From an uncultured Oscillospiraceae bacterium (GTDB taxonomy: Bacteria; Bacillota; Clostridia; Oscillospirales; Oscillospiraceae), in the NCBI GenBank assembly GCA_910584045.1, contig CAJTYO010000069.1, positions 1-13,019 on the forward strand: a DNA stretch of 13,019 nt, written 5' to 3'. Shown piece after piece: positions 11,189 through 13,019 of the stretch; position 1 is the stretch's first letter, and every line of letters starts with the position of its first letter. The notes below the pieces were generated by a model. That model was not told the origin of the DNA. It saw only the letters and a list, made by a program, of their open reading frames with translations, and made no database searches. The translations under genes were made by a program, and so were the position numbers.

Positions 11189-11998
11189 CTATTCTTCCGC
11201 CTCCGCGTCTCCGCCTTCGATGTTGATGGAGACGAAGGACCCGTCCTCGAATTCCGCCTGGAAGCTGCGGGTCACCTCCTGTCCAGAGGTGCTTTTAAAA
11301 GTAACATGGGACTGTACGCTCACCTTATTGCCGTTCAGCGTATACTCCCAGCCGCTCTTGGAGGGAAACACCGCAGTCTCCGGCAGGTCCAGCCGGGCCC
11401 GTACCGCCGTCAGGCAGGCGGACAGATACACGTCCCGCTGGGCCGAGCTGAGGTAGAAGTCGGTGATGGGCGCGATAAGATGCCCGCTTAAGTAGATGTC
11501 CTCGTCGCCGAAGACGATGGAATCCACCGTCTTGTCCTCGTCGGCAACCTTGACCACAATGTCCCCGCCCTCCAGGAAGCGGGAGGTCTGGGTGTCCTCG
11601 ATGGCGTAGGTGGAGACGATCCCGTTGTCAGAGAGCTGCCGCACCTCTGTCACTTGGGTGAAGCCGCAGGTCTCCAGTACGGTCAGCATGGACTCCTCCT
11701 GCTCCTCGGTCAGCTTCATCCCTGATCCCAGCACCGTCTCGGAGATGGCCGGACCACCGAAGGGAGGCTCGATGGGGAAGTGGAACACAAAAATGGATAC
11801 GGCGGCTCCCACCACCAGCACAGCTGCCGCCGCCCCGATGATCAGGGGCAGGGGTCCCCCCTTCTGCTTTGCCGCACAGTGGGGACAGACCTTGGCTTTT
11901 TTAGGAATCTCCTCCTGACAGCCGGGGCATTTTTTCATCTTGGGGGCCTTTTCGGCCTTTGGCTTCTTTTCTTTTTTTTCCTTCTTTTCCTTGCTCAT
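11189..11998 (-). CDS. Zinc-ribbon, single-pass membrane protein of unknown function
   Basis: A 269-residue protein. It has a very Lys-rich cytoplasmic start (MSKEKKEKKEKKPKAEK), then a zinc ribbon CPGCQEEIPKKAKVCPHC (Cys24, 27, 38, 41), one transmembrane helix at about 49-75 (PLPLIIGAAAAVLVVGAAVS), and an external domain of about 190 residues with no motif I can name (SGMKLTEEQEESMLTVLETC near its start; an acidic end GGDAEAEE). Such zinc-ribbon/TM/unknown-domain proteins are common in Clostridia; function is not known. The ATG at 11998 is chosen because TAGGAG precedes it; the open frame to 12196 would begin upstream of the predicted promoter. It appears to be transcribed alone. Confidence 0.8.
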   Translation of the reverse strand: MSKEKKEKKEKKPKAEKAPKMKKCPGCQEEIPKKAKVCPHCAAKQKGGPLPLIIGAAAAVLVVGAAVSIFVFHFPIEPPFGGPAISETVLGSGMKLTEEQEESMLTVLETCGFTQVTEVRQLSDNGIVSTYAIEDTQTSRFLEGGDIVVKVADEDKTVDSIVFGDEDIYLSGHLIAPITDFYLSSAQRDVYLSACLTAVRARLDLPETAVFPSKSGWEYTLNGNKVSVQSHVTFKSTSGQEVTRSFQAEFEDGSFVSINIEGGDAEAEE

Positions 11999-12160
11999 GT
12001 TCGCTCCTATTTTCCCGGGAAGGTCCGCGCAGCCGCCCCAGCGGAGAGATGGACGGGACGCCTCCCTGTGATGACCGGCCGCGCTCTCTCCACAGGGGAA
12101 CAGGTGGAGGAAGCGTGCGCCCGGCGGGCGGACCGCCGCCGCCTGCAAAAATACAACTCC

Positions 12161-12189
12161 ATTATAGCAAAGTTTTGCCGGAAAGTCCA
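12161..12189 (-). promoter_or_regulatory. Promoter of the zinc-ribbon gene
   Basis: On the minus strand -35 TGGACT (12189-12184), 17-nt spacer, extended -10 TGC-TATAAT (12166-12161). The transcript would start near 12153, leaving a leader of about 155 nt that contains a GC-rich hairpin. Nothing else is seen between 12190 and 12380. Confidence 0.65.
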
Positions 12190-12385
12190 TCCTCAAATTT
12201 TCATGAGCCGGAAAATGTTGATTTACAATTTCATTAAAATGGGGCGGCCTGTTTGAAAATTATCAGCAGACGAAAAATTAATGAAAACAAAGTGATTGGC
12301 AAAGCCCAGCATGAAGAGGAGCAAAGAAAACCGGCAATATAGCCCTGCTCATTCTGGCCAAATCTGAATAATCCTAAAATTATTC

Positions 12386-12414
12386 TTTACAATAGGAAAT
12401 AGCTGTGATATAGT
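12386..12414 (+). promoter_or_regulatory. Promoter of rpsO
   Basis: -35 TTTACA (12386-12391), 17-nt spacer, -10 TATAGT (12409-12414). It lies in an AT-rich stretch directly ahead of the structured rpsO leader. Confidence 0.75.
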
Positions 12415-12420
12415 ATCAAA

Positions 12421-12524
12421 GACCGCAGTAAGAGGACTGCGGGTTCCCGGGCTTCGACGGCGGCGGCACCTGCCCCGGCGCGGCTTGCGGAGAAGAATAC
12501 TGAGAAGAAAGGTGAACACCTACC
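12421..12524 (+). ncRNA. rpsO 5' leader, possible S15 autoregulatory structure
   Basis: The ~105-nt leader starts with a hairpin CCGCAG-TAAGAGGA-CTGCGG (12423-12442), followed by a GC-rich segment and, next to the start codon, AAAGGTGAACACCT, in which the Shine-Dalgarno can pair (AGGT/ACCT). S15 represses its own synthesis through leader RNA in several phyla. The match to a defined S15 leader class cannot be settled by eye. Confidence 0.45.
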
Positions 12525-12791
12525 ATGATGCAGAAAGATCAAAAGACTTCTATTATTGAAGCCAACCGCACCCACGAGACCGACACCGGTTCCCCCGAGG
12601 TTCAGGTCGCCATCCTCACCGAGCGGATCAACCAGCTCACCGAGCACCTGAAGGTCCACGCCCATGACAACCACAGCCGCCGGGGCCTGTATAAGATGAT
12701 CGGTAAGCGCCGCAGCCTGCTGGACTATCTGGCCCGGAAGGATATCGAACGCTATCGCGCCCTCATCGCCAAGCTGGGCATCCGTAAGTAA
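12525..12791 (+). CDS. rpsO: Ribosomal protein S15
   Basis: An 88-residue protein of standard S15 length, with the family's THETDTGSPEVQVAILTERI (16-35), NQLTEHLKVHAHDNHSRRGL (36-55), KMIGKRRSLLDYLARKD and RYRALIAKLGIRK. S15 binds 16S rRNA in the central domain early in 30S assembly. Two ATG codons in tandem open the gene (MMQKDQK). It stands before pnp, a widely conserved order, here separated by a terminator-like hairpin and a second leader. Highly expressed codon choice is evident (many CTG, CGC, AAG). Confidence 0.98.
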   Translation: MMQKDQKTSIIEANRTHETDTGSPEVQVAILTERINQLTEHLKVHAHDNHSRRGLYKMIGKRRSLLDYLARKDIERYRALIAKLGIRK

Positions 12792-12800
12792 GCACACATA

Positions 12801-12835
12801 GCGGGGGGAAGGGCCGGTCCCTTCTCCCCGCGTTT
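12801..12835 (+). terminator. Hairpin after rpsO
   Basis: GCGGGGGGAAGGG and CCCTTCTCCCCGC (12801-12831) pair over 13 positions with one wobble around CCGGT, followed by GTTTGC. The short T-run suggests partial termination, leaving some read-through into pnp. Confidence 0.75.
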
Positions 12836-12870
12836 GCATCCCCAGCAATTCCTGCGCAGTACCGGGAAGA

Positions 12871-12937
12871 GCCGCTGTTTTAGCAGTTGATTTTGTCCCC
12901 GAGCCATCGGGCGCGAGATCAAGTGCTAAAAGGCGGC
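12871..12937 (+). ncRNA. Long stem-loop in the pnp leader
   Basis: GCCGC (12871) pairs with GCGGC (12933), TTTTAGCA (12878) with TGCTAAAA (12924), TTGAT (12887) with ATCAA (12918), and CCCGA (12898) with TCGGG (12907). This gives one long interrupted stem ending about 40 nt before the pnp ATG. In enterobacteria a pnp leader stem is cut by RNase III and used in autoregulation by PNPase; a similar role here is inference. Confidence 0.6.
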
Positions 12938-12976
12938 GTCCCTGAGAACAAAAGATTCATTAATAAGGAGTACGCT

Positions 12977-13019
12977 ATGTCTACCATCATCACCAAAAAG
13001 CAGTTCCCCAACTACCGCA
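12977..13019 (+). CDS. pnp: Polynucleotide phosphorylase, first 14 codons (cut by window edge)
   Basis: The ATG at 12977 follows AAGGAG (12965-12970, spacing 6), and the frame reads MSTIITKKQFPNYR to the right edge. The position directly downstream of rpsO, the leader stem and the start sequence fit polynucleotide phosphorylase, the 3'-to-5' phosphorolytic exoribonuclease. Only 14 residues are visible, so the identification rests mainly on gene order. Confidence 0.75.
   Translation, partial: MSTIITKKQFPNYR

Noticed and set aside
9403..11226. Plus-strand open frame of 607 codons
   Set aside because: It lies antisense to the polyferredoxin, CXXC and TlpA-like genes, is rich in Gln/His/Pro/Arg as expected of a GC-rich shadow frame, and has no domain or ribosome binding site.
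12190..12380. Small RNA or gene in the AT-rich gap upstream of rpsO
   Set aside because: No open frame with a ribosome binding site, no stable hairpin and no tRNA-like fold could be found by eye; only the two promoters at its ends are supported.

Overview
The window looks like a chromosomal segment of a Gram-positive anaerobe of class Clostridia, probably order Oscillospirales (a Flavonifractor/Lawsonibacter-like gut bacterium). This rests on GC-rich genes with purine-rich ribosome binding sites, an rpsO-pnp pair, a two-OB-fold ssb paralogue typical of that group, and a TlpA / CXXC peptide / polyferredoxin operon. The genus is inference.

Layout. (1) 1-5.7 kb is part of an integrative/conjugative-element remnant of the Tn916/Tn1549 kind, nearly all on the minus strand: replication initiator repA (damaged at its 3' end), mobC, an oriT-like cluster of nested inverted repeats, a Tn916-orf7-like sigma factor and the start of an orf8-like HTH protein that runs off the left edge. 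No relaxase gene is present. (2) Inside it, at 0.8-3.9 kb, is a cargo cassette: an HxlR-type regulator (plus strand) divergent from a minus-strand operon of a duplicated NTF2/SnoaL-like protein, a zinc-type macrodomain ADP-ribosyl hydrolase and a class M sirtuin (SirTM). The two enzymes are the known 'write/erase' pair of SirTM ADP-ribosylation. The usual lipoyl-carrier (GcvH-L) and lipoate ligase partners are missing, and the NTF2-like protein and HxlR regulator are in their place. A 23-nt palindrome occurs four times in the element and two copies bracket this cassette exactly. (3) 5.6-8.7 kb is a graveyard of broken genes: a DUF1016/YhcG gene with a nonsense codon that is cut off by the element, an unidentified C-terminal fragment, two convergent pieces of a large surface protein, the first ~46 codons of a large serine recombinase fused in frame to one of those pieces, and an IS1182-type transposase fragment. 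(4) 8.8-13 kb is ordinary chromosome: the ssb-like gene; a minus-strand operon of a thioredoxin-like lipoprotein, a 45-residue CXXC peptide and a membrane polyferredoxin; a zinc-ribbon membrane protein; then rpsO and the start of pnp, each with a structured leader.

How the genes work together. In the cassette, the sirtuin would add ADP-ribose to a protein and the macrodomain would remove it. The HxlR protein, which has the N-terminal Cys used for redox sensing in this family, would control the divergent promoters, so a thiol- or electrophile-responsive protein-modification switch is a reasonable but untested reading. The TlpA-CXXC-polyferredoxin set is probably an envelope redox relay. rpsO-pnp is translation and RNA turnover.
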